Assembly: GCF_012272695.1 (NCBI RefSeq)
Contig: NZ_CP050902.1
Span: forward strand, 1,488,001-1,552,000
Direction: 5' to 3'
Length of the DNA stretch: 64,000 bases
Source: Nocardioides sp. JQ2195
GTDB taxonomy: Bacteria; Actinomycetota; Actinomycetes; Propionibacteriales; Nocardioidaceae
Shown: piece after piece, positions 9,349 to 18,607 of the stretch
Numbering within the stretch: the first letter of the stretch is position 1
Layout: each line of letters begins with the position of its first letter
The notes under the pieces: model-generated
The model's database searches: none
Told to the model about the DNA's origin: nothing
Seen by the model: only the letters and a program-made list of their open reading frames with translations
Made by a program: the position numbers and the translations under genes

Positions 9349-10104
9349 TCACGCGAGAACGGCGACCAGGCTCACCAGGGCCGGGGCCACCAGCAGGGCC
9401 GGGAGCATGTCGGCGACCGCCAGCTCACGGATCCTGAGCAGTCTGAGGGCCACCCCGACCAGGAGGAGTCCCCCGGTCGCGGTGATCGCGGCGAGGTGCG
9501 GCTCGGGCAGCAGATCGCCCATGGCGAGGCCGAGCGCGGTGAGGGATCCCTGAACGACGACCACGGTGAGCACGCTGGCCGCCACACCCCACCCGAAGGC
9601 AGCAGCGAAGGCGATGGCTGCGAACCCGTCGAGCGTCGACTTCAGGTACAGCTGGTCCGCGCCGTTCCCGAGCCCGTCGTTGAGGGCACCCAGAATCGTC
9701 AGCGGGCCGGTGCAGAAGATCAGGGACGCGGTCACGAACCCCTCGATGAAGCGGTGCCGCTCGGCCGACGAGCTTCCGCCCTGCAGCCGGCTCTGCAGCC
9801 GTCCGCCGAGGCCCTCCACCCGGCTCTCGAGCCGCAGCAGCGAGCCGATGATGCCGCCGATGAGCAGGGAACCGAGCACGATCAACATCGGGGCGCTGCT
9901 GCCGACGTGCTCGGAGAGCGCCGGTGAGAAGACCGCTCGTGCTCCGTCTGCGGCGATCAACAACGTGACGAGGCCCAAGACGTCGGTGATCAGCTCGCGC
10001 GTGCGCTGCGGCAACCGGTTGCCCACCAGCACGCCGACGCCGGATCCGACGAGCACCGCGAGCACGTTGACGACGGTGCCCGTACCCGGGCCGAAACCAG
10101 ACAA
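9349..10104 (-). CDS. DUF554 family membrane protein
   Basis: A 251-residue integral membrane protein with about seven hydrophobic segments. GTVVNVLAVLVGSGVGVLVG at residues 9-28, then LITDVLGLVTLLIA, and FIEGFVTASLIFCTGPLTILG in the middle, are the pattern of DUF554 (YdfK/YqgA-like). The family has no established biochemical role. The start is TTG 10104, with AGGAG just upstream. It diverges from the GNAT gene across 79 bp. Confidence 0.88.
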   Translation of the reverse strand: MSGFGPGTGTVVNVLAVLVGSGVGVLVGNRLPQRTRELITDVLGLVTLLIAADGARAVFSPALSEHVGSSAPMLIVLGSLLIGGIIGSLLRLESRVEGLGGRLQSRLQGGSSSAERHRFIEGFVTASLIFCTGPLTILGALNDGLGNGADQLYLKSTLDGFAAIAFAAAFGWGVAASVLTVVVVQGSLTALGLAMGDLLPEPHLAAITATGGLLLVGVALRLLRIRELAVADMLPALLVAPALVSLVAVLA

Positions 10105-10115
10105 GGGGGACTCCT

Positions 10116-10145
10116 ATGACAGGGGCGGGGCACTGAGCGTAGTCT
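10116..10145 (+). promoter_or_regulatory. Promoter of the GNAT gene
   Basis: ATGACA (10116-10121) and TAGTCT (10140-10145) are 18 bp apart, a reasonable -35/-10 pair. The -10 box ends 38 bases before the ATG. Confidence 0.5.
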
Positions 10146-10183
10146 CCAGATGTTCGGGGGCAGATGCAGGGAGGCACAACCAG

Positions 10184-10747
10184 ATGATGCGGTCACAGAT
10201 AGTGCTGCGTGACGCCACGGTGGACGACTCCGCCGCACTTGCGGACCTCTGGTCCGAACTCATGAGGCGCCCGGTCTCCGGCACCCACACGGACGAGATG
10301 GCCCAGATCATCGAGAGCGCCGCCGCGAGCGACGAGGACCGCATCGTCGTGGCCGAGATCGACGGCGAGGTGGCGGGTGGCGTCTTCCTGCGTGTCTCCG
10401 TGCTCTCGCCGATCAACCTTGATCCGGTCGTCCAGGCGATCTCGCCGCACGTCGACCCCCGCTTCCGACGCCGTGGCATAGGGCGCGCGCTGATGGAGTG
10501 CGCCGTCCAGTACGCCGAGGAGCACGGCGTCGCCCACGTCGCGGGTGCCTCGTTGAGCAACTCCCGCGATGCCCACCGCTTCCTGGCCCGGATGGCGCTG
10601 GCGCCCCAGGCCGTGCTGCGGGTGGCCCCGACCCACGTCGTCCGCGCCAAGCTGACCGGACGTCGCCCCGCGAGCCGGGCTCGGCAGCCCCTCGGCCAGG
10701 TCCTGGCCCAGCGACGCTCGATGCGCCACCAACGCGAGAGCGTCTGA
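10184..10747 (+). CDS. GNAT family N-acetyltransferase
   Basis: An acetyl-CoA-dependent N-acyltransferase of unknown substrate, 187 residues. The GNAT fold runs from IVLRDATVDDSAALADLW to about residue 155. The acetyl-CoA pyrophosphate loop is visible in VDPRFRRRGIGRALME, an R-x-x-G-x-G/A motif. A basic tail follows (about 160-187). The frame is open much further upstream, but GGGAGG lies about 10 bases before the ATG at 10184 and the fold starts there. It converges on the thioesterase gene with a 51-bp gap. Confidence 0.85.
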   Translation: MMRSQIVLRDATVDDSAALADLWSELMRRPVSGTHTDEMAQIIESAAASDEDRIVVAEIDGEVAGGVFLRVSVLSPINLDPVVQAISPHVDPRFRRRGIGRALMECAVQYAEEHGVAHVAGASLSNSRDAHRFLARMALAPQAVLRVAPTHVVRAKLTGRRPASRARQPLGQVLAQRRSMRHQRESV

Positions 10748-10798
10748 CCCGGCCCCGGCGGTCCGTCCTGTCGTCGGGCGGGCCCGGGGGCCTCGGGC

Positions 10799-11236
10799 TC
10801 AGCCGCGATCGGCGGGGATCAGGGCGCAGGTGATGCGCGAGGTGCACACCCGCTTGCCACGCTCGTCGCTGATCACGATCTCCCAGGCACAGCTGGTGCG
10901 TCCCTTGTGGATCGCCGTGGCGACCCCGGTGACGATGCCGGACGTGGCCGCGCGGTGGTGGGTGGCGTTGATGTCGACACCGACCGCGATCTTGTCGGGG
11001 TGGGCGTGGATCGCCGAACCGATGGACCCGAGTGTCTCCGCCAGGACGACCGATGCACCTCCGTGGAGCAGGCCGTAGGGCTGGGTGTTGCCCTCCACCG
11101 GCATCGTGCCGACGATGCGGTCGCGGGTCACCTCGGTGATCGTGACCCCCATCTTGTCGTTGAGCCTGCCGTTGCCGTCAGGCATCTGGCCCAGCAGCTG
11201 TTCGATGTCGATGTTCTCGGTCGAGTCCTGGGTCAT
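10799..11236 (-). CDS. Hotdog-fold (PaaI-like) acyl-CoA thioesterase
   Basis: A 145-residue cytoplasmic protein with the PaaI/YdiI signature. GLLHGGASVVLAETLGSIGS holds the loop and long helix of the hotdog fold, where the Glu acts in hydrolysis. VGVDINATHHRAATSGIVTG and KRVCTSRITCALIP form the later strands. It probably cleaves an aryl- or acyl-CoA; the substrate cannot be read from sequence. CACAAT, a weak -10 match, ends 6 bases before the ATG. It diverges from polA across 70 bp. Confidence 0.88.
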   Translation of the reverse strand: MTQDSTENIDIEQLLGQMPDGNGRLNDKMGVTITEVTRDRIVGTMPVEGNTQPYGLLHGGASVVLAETLGSIGSAIHAHPDKIAVGVDINATHHRAATSGIVTGVATAIHKGRTSCAWEIVISDERGKRVCTSRITCALIPADRG

Positions 11237-11294
11237 GGGGTCATTGTGCCCAACGCCGACAACGGCGGGGTCGGCGGATGTCGCAGGGGGTCGA

Positions 11295-11300
11295 TAGAGT
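11295..11300 (+). promoter_or_regulatory. -10 box of polA (leaderless)
   Basis: TAGAGT ends 6 bases before the GTG start of polA at 11307. Confidence 0.5.
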
Positions 11301-11306
11301 CGCGAC

Positions 11307-14009
11307 GTGTCCGAGAATCCTGCTCAGAGCCCTGACCGTGCGCGTCTGCTTCTCCTCGACGGCCACTCCTTGGCCTATCGGGCCTTCTTCGCGCTGCCGG
11401 TGGAGAACTTTGCGACCGCGACCGGCCAACACACCAATGCCGTCTACGGCTTCACCTCGATGCTGGTCAACGTGCTGCGTGACGAGCGGCCCACCCACGT
11501 GGCGGTGGCGTTCGACAAGTCCCGTCAGACGTTCCGACTGGCCGAGTACTCGGAATACAAGGCCAAGCGCAACAAGACCCCCGACGAGTTCCGCAGCCAG
11601 CTCCCGCTGATCCAGCGCGTGCTCGACAGCCTGCGCATCGTGCACATGGAGCTCGACGGATTCGAGGCCGACGACATCATCGCCACCCTGACCACCCAGG
11701 GCGTGGCCGAGGGCATGGAGGTGCTGATCCTCACCGGAGACCGTGACTCGATCCAGCTGGTCACCGACGACTCGACCGTCCTCTACCCGATGCGCGGGGT
11801 CAGTGACCTCGCCAGGCTCACCCCGGCCTCCGTCGAGGAGAAGTACGGCGTCCCGCCGCACCGTTATCCCGAGCTGGCCGCGATCGTGGGTGAGACCTCC
11901 GACAACCTGCCCGGGGTCCCGGGCGTGGGCCCGGGCTTCGCGGCCAAGTGGATCAACACCTATGACGGTCTCGACAACGTGATCGCCCGAGCCGACGAGA
12001 TCGGCGGCAAGAAGGGCGAGGCGTTGCGTGCGCACCTGGGCGACGTGATCCGCAACCGTCACCTCAACGCGCTGGTCTGTGACCTGACCCTGCCCGCGAG
12101 GCCGGGGGAGCTGGTCCGCCAGGAGTGGGACCGCACGACCGGTCTCGAGCTGCTCGACGAGCTCGAGTTCCGTGGCGAGCTGCGCACCCGGCTGATCGAC
12201 ACGATCGACCCCGACCGCGACGAGGAGATCTCCGAAGAAGGCTTCGACCTCGACGGCGAGCGACTCGCCCCCGGCACCGTGAGGGCGTGGCTCGACGAGC
12301 ACGCCACCGAGCACGACCGCGTGGGTGTGGCGGTGCAGGGGTCGTGGCGAGCGGGCACCGGCGACGTCCTCTCGCTGGCCCTGGCCACCCCGGCCGGCAA
12401 GGCGGCGTGGGTGGACGTCACCGAGATCGACCCCGACGACGACGCCGCCCTGACGGCCTGGCTCGGCGACGACACCAGGGCCAAGGTGCTCCACGACGCG
12501 AAGGGCCCGATCCTGGCCCTGGTCGCTCGTGGCTGGGAGCTGCGTGGACTGGCCGTCGACACGGCTCTGGCGGCCTATCTCGTGCAGCCCGACCAACGCT
12601 CCTACGACCTGGCCGACCTGACCCTGCGCTACCTCAAGCGTGAGCTCCGCCAGGACACCGGTGACGCCGACCAGCTCACCCTCGACACGGGTGACCAAGG
12701 AGCCGGAGACGTCGCGATGCTCACCGCGCTGGCCATCCTCGACCTGGCCGACGCGCTCGACACCGCCGTCGAGGAGCACGGAGGGACCGCCCTGCTGGCC
12801 GAGGTCGAGCTGCCGCTGGTGAGCACCCTGGCCCGCATGGAGCAGACCGGCATCGCGGTCGACGTCGACCACCTCGAGGGGTTGCAGTCCGACTTCGGTG
12901 ACCAGGTCCGTGCGGCGGCCGACGACGCCTACGAGGTGATCGGCAAGGAGATCAACCTCGGTTCACCGAAGCAGCTGCAGGTGGTGCTCTTCGACGAGCT
13001 CGACATGCCGAAGACCAAGCGCACCAAGACCGGGTACACGACGGACGCCGACGCCCTGCAGTCGCTCTACGAGAAGACCGAGCACCCGTTCCTGCAGCAC
13101 CTGCTGCGTCACCGAGACGTGATCCGGTTGCGCCAGACCGTCGAGGGGCTGCTCAAGACGGTGGCGGGCGACGCCCGCATCCACACGACGTACAACCAGA
13201 TCATTGCGGCCACCGGCCGGCTGTCCAGCACCGATCCCAACCTGCAGAACATCCCGATCCGCACCGAGGCCGGGCGTCGGATCCGCGAGGCATTCGTCGT
13301 CGGCGACGGCTTCGAGTCGTTGATGACCGCCGACTACAGCCAGATCGAGATGCGGATCATGGCGCACCTCTCCGAGGACGACCAGCTGATCGAGGCCTTC
13401 CGTTCGGGCCGTGACTTCCACTCGATCACCGCGGCGAAGGTGTTCGACCTCCCCGCCGATGACGTCGGGGTGGAGCAGCGCGCGAAGATCAAGGCGATGA
13501 ACTATGGCCTCGCCTACGGTCTCTCGGCGTTCGGCCTGTCCCAGCAGCTGCGCATCGAGCCCGCCGAGGCCCGGGTCCTGATGGACGAGTACTTCGAGAC
13601 CTTCGGTGGCATCCGTGACTACCTCGGCGGCGTCGTCGACGAGGCGCGCCGCAGCGGTTTCACCGAGACGATCATGGGTCGTCGCCGCTATCTGCCCGAC
13701 CTCACCAGTGACAACCGCCAGCGTCGCGAGATGGCTGAGCGGATGGCGCTCAATGCGCCGATCCAGGGCTCCGCCGCCGACATCATCAAGGTGGCCATGC
13801 TCAACGTCGACCGGGCGATCGCCGAGGCCGGCCTCGCCTCACGCGTGCTGCTGCAGGTGCACGACGAGCTCGTCCTCGAGGTCGCCCAGGGTGAGAGCAA
13901 GGCCCTGGAAGAGCTGGTACGCCGAGAGATGGGGTCGGCTGCCGACCTCACCGTTCCGTTGGACGTGTCGGTCGGCACCGGCCGCAGCTGGCACGAGGCC
14001 GCTCACTGA
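11307..14009 (+). CDS. polA: DNA polymerase I
   Basis: A repair and Okazaki-fragment polymerase, 900 residues. The 5'-nuclease domain (about 1-300) opens with LLLLDGHSLAYRAFFAL and contains FEADDIIATL and the DRDSIQLV acidic cluster. The middle domain (about 320-510) keeps the exonuclease fold but not the catalytic DxE and later Asp residues, so proofreading is probably lost, as in other actinobacteria. The polymerase domain has motif A DYSQIEMRIMAHL (Asp 676), the O-helix KAMNYGLAYGL with Tyr 733 at the position of E. coli Phe762, and motif C VHDELVLE (Asp 853). The GTG start is supported by the leaderless -10 box. Confidence 0.96.
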   Translation: MSENPAQSPDRARLLLLDGHSLAYRAFFALPVENFATATGQHTNAVYGFTSMLVNVLRDERPTHVAVAFDKSRQTFRLAEYSEYKAKRNKTPDEFRSQLPLIQRVLDSLRIVHMELDGFEADDIIATLTTQGVAEGMEVLILTGDRDSIQLVTDDSTVLYPMRGVSDLARLTPASVEEKYGVPPHRYPELAAIVGETSDNLPGVPGVGPGFAAKWINTYDGLDNVIARADEIGGKKGEALRAHLGDVIRNRHLNALVCDLTLPARPGELVRQEWDRTTGLELLDELEFRGELRTRLIDTIDPDRDEEISEEGFDLDGERLAPGTVRAWLDEHATEHDRVGVAVQGSWRAGTGDVLSLALATPAGKAAWVDVTEIDPDDDAALTAWLGDDTRAKVLHDAKGPILALVARGWELRGLAVDTALAAYLVQPDQRSYDLADLTLRYLKRELRQDTGDADQLTLDTGDQGAGDVAMLTALAILDLADALDTAVEEHGGTALLAEVELPLVSTLARMEQTGIAVDVDHLEGLQSDFGDQVRAAADDAYEVIGKEINLGSPKQLQVVLFDELDMPKTKRTKTGYTTDADALQSLYEKTEHPFLQHLLRHRDVIRLRQTVEGLLKTVAGDARIHTTYNQIIAATGRLSSTDPNLQNIPIRTEAGRRIREAFVVGDGFESLMTADYSQIEMRIMAHLSEDDQLIEAFRSGRDFHSITAAKVFDLPADDVGVEQRAKIKAMNYGLAYGLSAFGLSQQLRIEPAEARVLMDEYFETFGGIRDYLGGVVDEARRSGFTETIMGRRRYLPDLTSDNRQRREMAERMALNAPIQGSAADIIKVAMLNVDRAIAEAGLASRVLLQVHDELVLEVAQGESKALEELVRREMGSAADLTVPLDVSVGTGRSWHEAAH

Positions 14010-14025
14010 TCGTGCGGAGCCGGGA

Positions 14026-15261
14026 TCAGTCCTTCTGCACGACCGGCTCGCGCACGAGATAGAGGCTCAGTGCGAACAGCACGACGAGCAGGGCGGCATC
14101 GATGGAGACCACCACCGCGAGGAGTCCCGCCAGGCTGGTGACCGTCATGCCGAGGAGCACCAGTGCGACCAGGGCCGCCCAGACCAGGTAGATCGAGCGT
14201 TGTCCCTGGCGGGCGAGGACCGAGTAGACGAGCAGCTGCAGCATCGACAACGCGGTGCCCAGGACGGCGAACAACCACAGCTGGTCCTGGATCTCTGAGT
14301 AGTCGTTGCCGCCGACGAAGACCATGGCCAGGCCCGAGAGGACCAGTGCACCGAGAATGGCGACAGCACCGAGTCCCGCCACCAGCGAGAGGCTTCGGGT
14401 CAGCGCTCGTCGTCGGTCACCGGCCGACGCCATCGCCGGGAACGCGAGCACGACCACGAACTGGGGGAGGAACAGCACGGCCTTGGTCAGGATGAGGCCG
14501 CCTGCGTAGAGCCCGGCGTCGTGGGAGTCGAGCACGTTGCGGGCGACCACGATGTCGACGTTGGACAACGCGAAGAAGGCGAAGAGTGCCTGCGAGTTGT
14601 GGAACGCCTCGCGGACCATCGGTCGTGCGGCGTGGTGGTCGCTGACCGCACCGGGGTGCCGGACGTGTCGCAGGGCGAACCAGCCGACGACGGCGGGTGC
14701 GAACTGCCCGACCACCACACCGATCATGGCGTTGAGCTCGGTGGGCTGCCACGCGATCAGCGCGACTCCGATGATCAGCTTGGGCACGCCGTTCGCGATG
14801 TAGATCATCGCCAGCGAGGACCACCGGCGCTCTCCCTGCAGGATGCCGGCCTGTCCGCCCATCACGGTCATCGGGACCGCCGCGACCGAGACCAGGGCCG
14901 CGACCACGAGGTTGTCCAGCCGCAGCACCCTGTCGATCACGGGTGTGAGCAGGAGCAGCAGGACGCCGATGGCCAGGGCCGCGCGGTAGCTCACGCGCAG
15001 GACCGTGTGCTCGATCTGGCCGACGTGGTCAGGTTCCGCGGAGATGCGTCGGGCGGCGGTGGCCTGCAGGCCGAGCTGGAGGACGCTGATGATCATCAGC
15101 AGGGCCATCACGCTGGCCAGCGCGCCGTAGGGCTGGGGGCCGAGGATCCGAGCCGCGAGCATGGTGAAGCCGTAGGTGGCCACGTTCATGATGCCCATCG
15201 CGACAGCGATGGAACTTCCACCCACGAGCCAGCGGGGCAGGCTGCGCTTGGTCTTCGACAC
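14026..15261 (-). CDS. Polysaccharide flippase-like membrane protein (MOP superfamily)
   Basis: A 411-residue protein with about 12 hydrophobic segments. NVATYGFTMLAARILGPQPY near residues 25-44 is the typical first helix pair of Wzx/MATE-type lipid-linked glycan flippases. It probably exports a lipid-linked oligosaccharide or teichoic-acid-like precursor. The frame stays open to 15762, but GTG 15261 (SKTKRSLPRWLVGG) is preceded by TAGGGT 7 bases upstream, and the extra residues look non-coding. It diverges from the membrane protein at 15370 and opens the envelope-glycan cluster. Confidence 0.8.
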   Translation of the reverse strand: MSKTKRSLPRWLVGGSSIAVAMGIMNVATYGFTMLAARILGPQPYGALASVMALLMIISVLQLGLQATAARRISAEPDHVGQIEHTVLRVSYRAALAIGVLLLLLTPVIDRVLRLDNLVVAALVSVAAVPMTVMGGQAGILQGERRWSSLAMIYIANGVPKLIIGVALIAWQPTELNAMIGVVVGQFAPAVVGWFALRHVRHPGAVSDHHAARPMVREAFHNSQALFAFFALSNVDIVVARNVLDSHDAGLYAGGLILTKAVLFLPQFVVVLAFPAMASAGDRRRALTRSLSLVAGLGAVAILGALVLSGLAMVFVGGNDYSEIQDQLWLFAVLGTALSMLQLLVYSVLARQGQRSIYLVWAALVALVLLGMTVTSLAGLLAVVVSIDAALLVVLFALSLYLVREPVVQKD

Positions 15262-15268
15262 GTGTTGC

Positions 15269-15363
15269 ACCCTAAAGGGTGCGAGGCAATCGCGGTGAAA
15301 CCACAAGCTCGTCGGGCCTCGCGCCAGACGGCGGCCCGGCGCGGGAACGACATCGCCTATGTT
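15269..15363. promoter_or_regulatory. Divergent leaderless promoters of flippase and membrane protein genes
   Basis: On -, TAGGGT (15274-15269) ends 7 bases before the GTG at 15261. On +, TATGTT (15358-15363) ends 6 bases before the GTG at 15370. Confidence 0.5.
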
Positions 15364-15369
15364 TGGCGC

Positions 15370-17073
15370 GTGTCGAACAGCGGCGGTTCCCGGGACCAGG
15401 TGGCGGCACTGCTGCCGTGGGCCTGGTCGCTGGTGCTGGCCGTCGTGGTCCTCGGGCCCGCTCTTGCCCCCGGCTACCTGCTTACCTACGACATGGTCTG
15501 GGTGCCGGACCTGGCGTTGCGACCCGACTTCGTGGGAACCGGTACGGCGCTCCCACGCGCCGTGCCCTCCGACGCGGTCGTGGCCGTGATCGACGAGGTC
15601 ATCCCCGGCATGCTCCTGCAGAAGCTGGTCCTGCTCGGCAGCCTCACCGCTGCCGGCGCTGGAGCCGCGACTCTCGTCCCGGGGCCGGTGCTGGCGCGGT
15701 TGACCGTGTCCAGCCTCGTCGTCTGGAACCCCTTCGTGGTGGAACGTCTGGTGCTGGGTCATTGGCCGGTGCTGCTGGGCTACGCGGCGCTGCCGTGGCT
15801 GGTGTCTGCTGGCCGGCGAGCGCGGACCAACGGGCCGGGTGCGGCCATGTACCTGCTGGTTCCCCTGGGAAGCCTGAGCGCCGGCGCGGGCCTCGCGACC
15901 GCTCTCGTCGTGCTTGCCTTCGGTTGGTCCGGTCGGTCACGCCAGGATGCCAAGCTCCTCGCCATCCTGATCGCCGGCAATGCGCCCTGGCTCGTCTCAG
16001 GAGTCCTGCACGTGGGAGACGCGACGTCGGACGCGCGGGCTGCGGAGCTGTTCGCGCTCCACGGAGAGGGGCACCTGGCCGCGCCCCTGGCCGCGCTCGG
16101 TCTCGGCGGCATCTGGAACGCGGAAGTGGTCCCGACGACCCGCACGGGGTCCCTGGGCGTGGTGATGACCCTGGTTGTCGTGCTCCTCGCCGCTGCCGGG
16201 CTCCGACGGTGGCTCCGCCATGAAACCGGCCGGGACCGCACCGCCCAGGTGTGCCTCTGGATCCTGGGCTGGGGCTGGGCGGTGACCACCTGGGCTGCTC
16301 CGGGCCTCACAGGGTGGCTGGTCGCCCACGTCCCGGGTGGCGGACTCCTTCGTGACGGTTCACGGCTCCTCGTCCTGTGCCTGCCACTCTTCGTCGCACT
16401 GTCGGCCCACGGAGCCACGGCGATCCGCTGCTGGATCCACGATCGAGCAGCGGCCCTCGTGACCGCCGTCGGGCTCGTGCTGGTGCCCCTGGCGCTGATG
16501 CCCGACGCAGCCTGGGGGATGTCGGGGGAGCTTGGTGCCGTCGAGTACCCGGACGGGTACGAGGGGGCGCGGTCGGCCATGGAGGACCAGACGTCCGAGG
16601 TCGGCGTACGTGGTGATGTCGTCGTGCTCCCGTTCGCGGCGTACCGCGCGCCGGGCTGGAACGACGGTCACAAGGTGTTGGACCCGTTGCCGCGGTTCCT
16701 GGACGTGGACTACGTGAGCAACGACGAGCTCATGGTGGACGACGTGGTGATCCAGGGGGAGGACCCGCGGGTGCCGGAGGTCCAGCGTGCGCTGGGTCGC
16801 GCGACTCCCGACGCACGCGCGCGGGCGCTGGCCGACCTGGGAATCGGCTTCGTGGTGCGCGACGGCTCAGGCCCTGAGGCCGGTCCCGCGGTTGCCGGTC
16901 GGACCGTCGTCGATGACGACCCGGTGCAGGTCGTGGTCCTCGACGACGTGAGTCCTCGGAGAGCTCCGCGCGGGTGGTCGGTGGCCATGGGACTGGCGTG
17001 GGCGGGCTTCTGCGGGTCGGTCGTGTTTGGAGCCGTGGCCTGCGTGGTACGACGCAGGAAGAAGCGGCTGTGA
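15370..17073 (+). CDS. Large multi-spanning membrane protein of the envelope cluster
   Basis: A 567-residue protein I cannot assign to a named enzyme. Hydrophobic segments fill residues 10-380. YLLTYDMVWVPDL forms the first outer loop, and WNPFVVERLVLGHWPVLLGY is a conserved-looking segment around residues 120-140. A soluble, probably extracytoplasmic domain of about 130 residues follows (YPDGYEGARSAMEDQ onward), then a last helix and a basic tail RRRKKRL. The layout (GT-C-like helices plus outer C-domain) and position suggest a counterpart of M. tuberculosis Rv0226c, but this is from memory. The GTG at 15370 is preceded by TATGTT 6 bases upstream. Confidence 0.75.
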   Translation: MSNSGGSRDQVAALLPWAWSLVLAVVVLGPALAPGYLLTYDMVWVPDLALRPDFVGTGTALPRAVPSDAVVAVIDEVIPGMLLQKLVLLGSLTAAGAGAATLVPGPVLARLTVSSLVVWNPFVVERLVLGHWPVLLGYAALPWLVSAGRRARTNGPGAAMYLLVPLGSLSAGAGLATALVVLAFGWSGRSRQDAKLLAILIAGNAPWLVSGVLHVGDATSDARAAELFALHGEGHLAAPLAALGLGGIWNAEVVPTTRTGSLGVVMTLVVVLLAAAGLRRWLRHETGRDRTAQVCLWILGWGWAVTTWAAPGLTGWLVAHVPGGGLLRDGSRLLVLCLPLFVALSAHGATAIRCWIHDRAAALVTAVGLVLVPLALMPDAAWGMSGELGAVEYPDGYEGARSAMEDQTSEVGVRGDVVVLPFAAYRAPGWNDGHKVLDPLPRFLDVDYVSNDELMVDDVVIQGEDPRVPEVQRALGRATPDARARALADLGIGFVVRDGSGPEAGPAVAGRTVVDDDPVQVVVLDDVSPRRAPRGWSVAMGLAWAGFCGSVVFGAVACVVRRRKKRL

Positions 17074-17147
17074 CTTCCGCAATTCGATGTGCCGGACTGA
17101 CGAGTGCGCTGCTATCGTTTGCCCGGATAACCAGGGAGGGTTACTGA

Positions 17148-17303
17148 ATGAATGGGATCATCGGCGGCATTGCCGCGCTCATCGTGGGAGGCGGACTCGC
17201 GTCTGCGACAGTCTTCGGTGTGGTTTCTTCGCAGACGGGCACCAGTGGTGACTCGCCGGCGAATGTCAACCAGCCTGTGATTCCCTACGGAAGCACCGAC
17301 TGA
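17148..17303 (+). CDS. Small membrane/secreted protein, DUF2613 type
   Basis: A 51-residue protein too short for most gene finders. It begins MNGIIGGIAALIVGGGLASA, a single glycine-rich hydrophobic helix, followed by VVSSQTG and a short polar tail. This is the pattern of DUF2613, which includes Rv0236A, the small protein encoded next to aftD in mycobacteria. AGGGAGGG lies 7 bases before the ATG, a strong ribosome site. Its position close to aftD supports the assignment. Function is unknown; a role as a small partner of the glycan machinery is a guess. Confidence 0.8.
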   Translation: MNGIIGGIAALIVGGGLASATVFGVVSSQTGTSGDSPANVNQPVIPYGSTD

Positions 17304-17313
17304 CCACAGTGCT

Positions 17314-17329
17314 CGCAGCAGCTGCTGCG
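17314..17329. terminator. Palindrome in the convergent gap before the GT4 gene
   Basis: A perfect 16-bp palindrome (CGCAGCAG and its complement) lies in the 49-bp gap between two convergent genes. No T tract follows, so its terminator role is uncertain. Confidence 0.35.
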
Positions 17330-17352
17330 CACACCCCCAGGGCCCCGACCGG

Positions 17353-18522
17353 TCACACGACCTCGTCGGGGTCCTGCTTGTTCATGTGCTCACCGGCCAT
17401 CGCGCGGGTGAGGACCTGGGCGAACGAGCCGTGGGCGTGCTCCCACGTGAAACGACGGCTGACGTCCCGCGCCCCCTCGGCCAGGGCCTCGCGGATGCCG
17501 GAGTCGGCCAGCACGCGGCGAAGGGCGCTGACGAAGTCGTCCTCGTCGTCGACCAGCAGTCCGGAGACCCCGTCGACGATGGATTCGCGGGTGCCACCGG
17601 CCGAGGAGTACGCCACGCACGGCGTCCCGTGGCTCCCGGCCTCGCCGACGACCAGGCCCCATCCCTCCTTGAGGGAAGGCAGGGCCAGCACCCAGGACGA
17701 TGCGTAGATCTCGTGCTTGCGGATCTCGGTCACGTGGCCCTCGAACGCGATCTCGTTGCCGTCGTGGACCGTGGCCGCATGGGCCCTCAGGTCATCGGCC
17801 CACCAGCCGTCGCCGACGATGACCAGTCGGAGCCCCGGAACCTCGTCGCGGAGGATCGCCCACGCGTCGATCGCGTGCTCGACCTGTTTGTGGGGCACCA
17901 GACGACCGACCACACACATGGTCGGCGACGCGGAGCGCTGTGCGTCCACGACAGGTGGGGGACTGGTGCCGTTGTGCACGACGGCGATGCGCTGGCCGTC
18001 GACGCCCAGCTCGATCAGCTCCTCGCGGGTGGCCTGCGAGACGGCGACGTACTGGCTGTGCCGGTAGAGCCTGGGGGCGAGGACTCGCTCGATCCACCAC
18101 CCGACCTTCCCGAAGAGACCGGGATAGACCACGGGCCACTGCTCGCGGTGGACGTGGTGCACCAGCACGACGACGGTGCGACGCGTCACGAGGCGGCTGA
18201 AGAACGGCAAGCCGTTCTGCACGTCGACGACGACGTCGACGTGTCCGAATCGGCGCAGCGCGACTCCCAGCATGCCGCGCAGGTAGACGCTGAGCTTGGA
18301 GCCGCGGCGTACGTAGCGAATGCCGGCGCGCATCTCGTCGGGTGGCGCCTGGTCGTGTGCGGCACTGAAGATCGTCACCCGGGCGCCGCGCTCGACGAGG
18401 CCCTGGGCGATCTCCTCGAGATAGAGCTCCGCGCCACCACCCTCCGGGTTGGCGGTGTCCCGCCAGCTCAGGAAGACCACGTGTCGGCCGTCGAGACGAT
18501 GCTCCGTCGTTGTGTGCTGCAC
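17353..18522 (-). CDS. Glycosyltransferase family 4 protein
   Basis: A GT-B retaining glycosyltransferase using a nucleotide sugar, 389 residues, cytoplasmic. The N-domain has HVVFLSWRDTANPEGGGAEL, with the Gly-rich donor/acceptor loop, then the FSAAH strand. The C-domain has MCVVGRLVPHKQVEHAIDAW, RLVIVGDGWW, and the E-x7-E region LPSLKEGWGLVVGEAGSHGT, characteristic of GT4. Size and neighbours match M. tuberculosis Rv0225 (recalled). The GTG start is preceded by TAGGGT 6 bases upstream. It diverges from the methyltransferase across 85 bp. Confidence 0.9.
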   Translation of the reverse strand: MQHTTTEHRLDGRHVVFLSWRDTANPEGGGAELYLEEIAQGLVERGARVTIFSAAHDQAPPDEMRAGIRYVRRGSKLSVYLRGMLGVALRRFGHVDVVVDVQNGLPFFSRLVTRRTVVVLVHHVHREQWPVVYPGLFGKVGWWIERVLAPRLYRHSQYVAVSQATREELIELGVDGQRIAVVHNGTSPPPVVDAQRSASPTMCVVGRLVPHKQVEHAIDAWAILRDEVPGLRLVIVGDGWWADDLRAHAATVHDGNEIAFEGHVTEIRKHEIYASSWVLALPSLKEGWGLVVGEAGSHGTPCVAYSSAGGTRESIVDGVSGLLVDDEDDFVSALRRVLADSGIREALAEGARDVSRRFTWEHAHGSFAQVLTRAMAGEHMNKQDPDEVV

Positions 18523-18528
18523 CGGAGA

Positions 18529-18601
18529 ACCCTACGTCGAGTGAGCACGGCGCACGGCATCTCGTCGATGTGCCGTTGCCGCCGGGGGCCTCGGGTAGGG
18601 T
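18529..18601. promoter_or_regulatory. Divergent leaderless promoters of GT4 and methyltransferase genes
   Basis: TAGGGT occurs on both strands, each ending 6 bases before a GTG: 18534-18529 (-) for the GT4 gene and 18596-18601 (+) for the methyltransferase. The mirror-image layout suggests balanced expression. Confidence 0.55.
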
Positions 18602-18607
18602 CTGCGC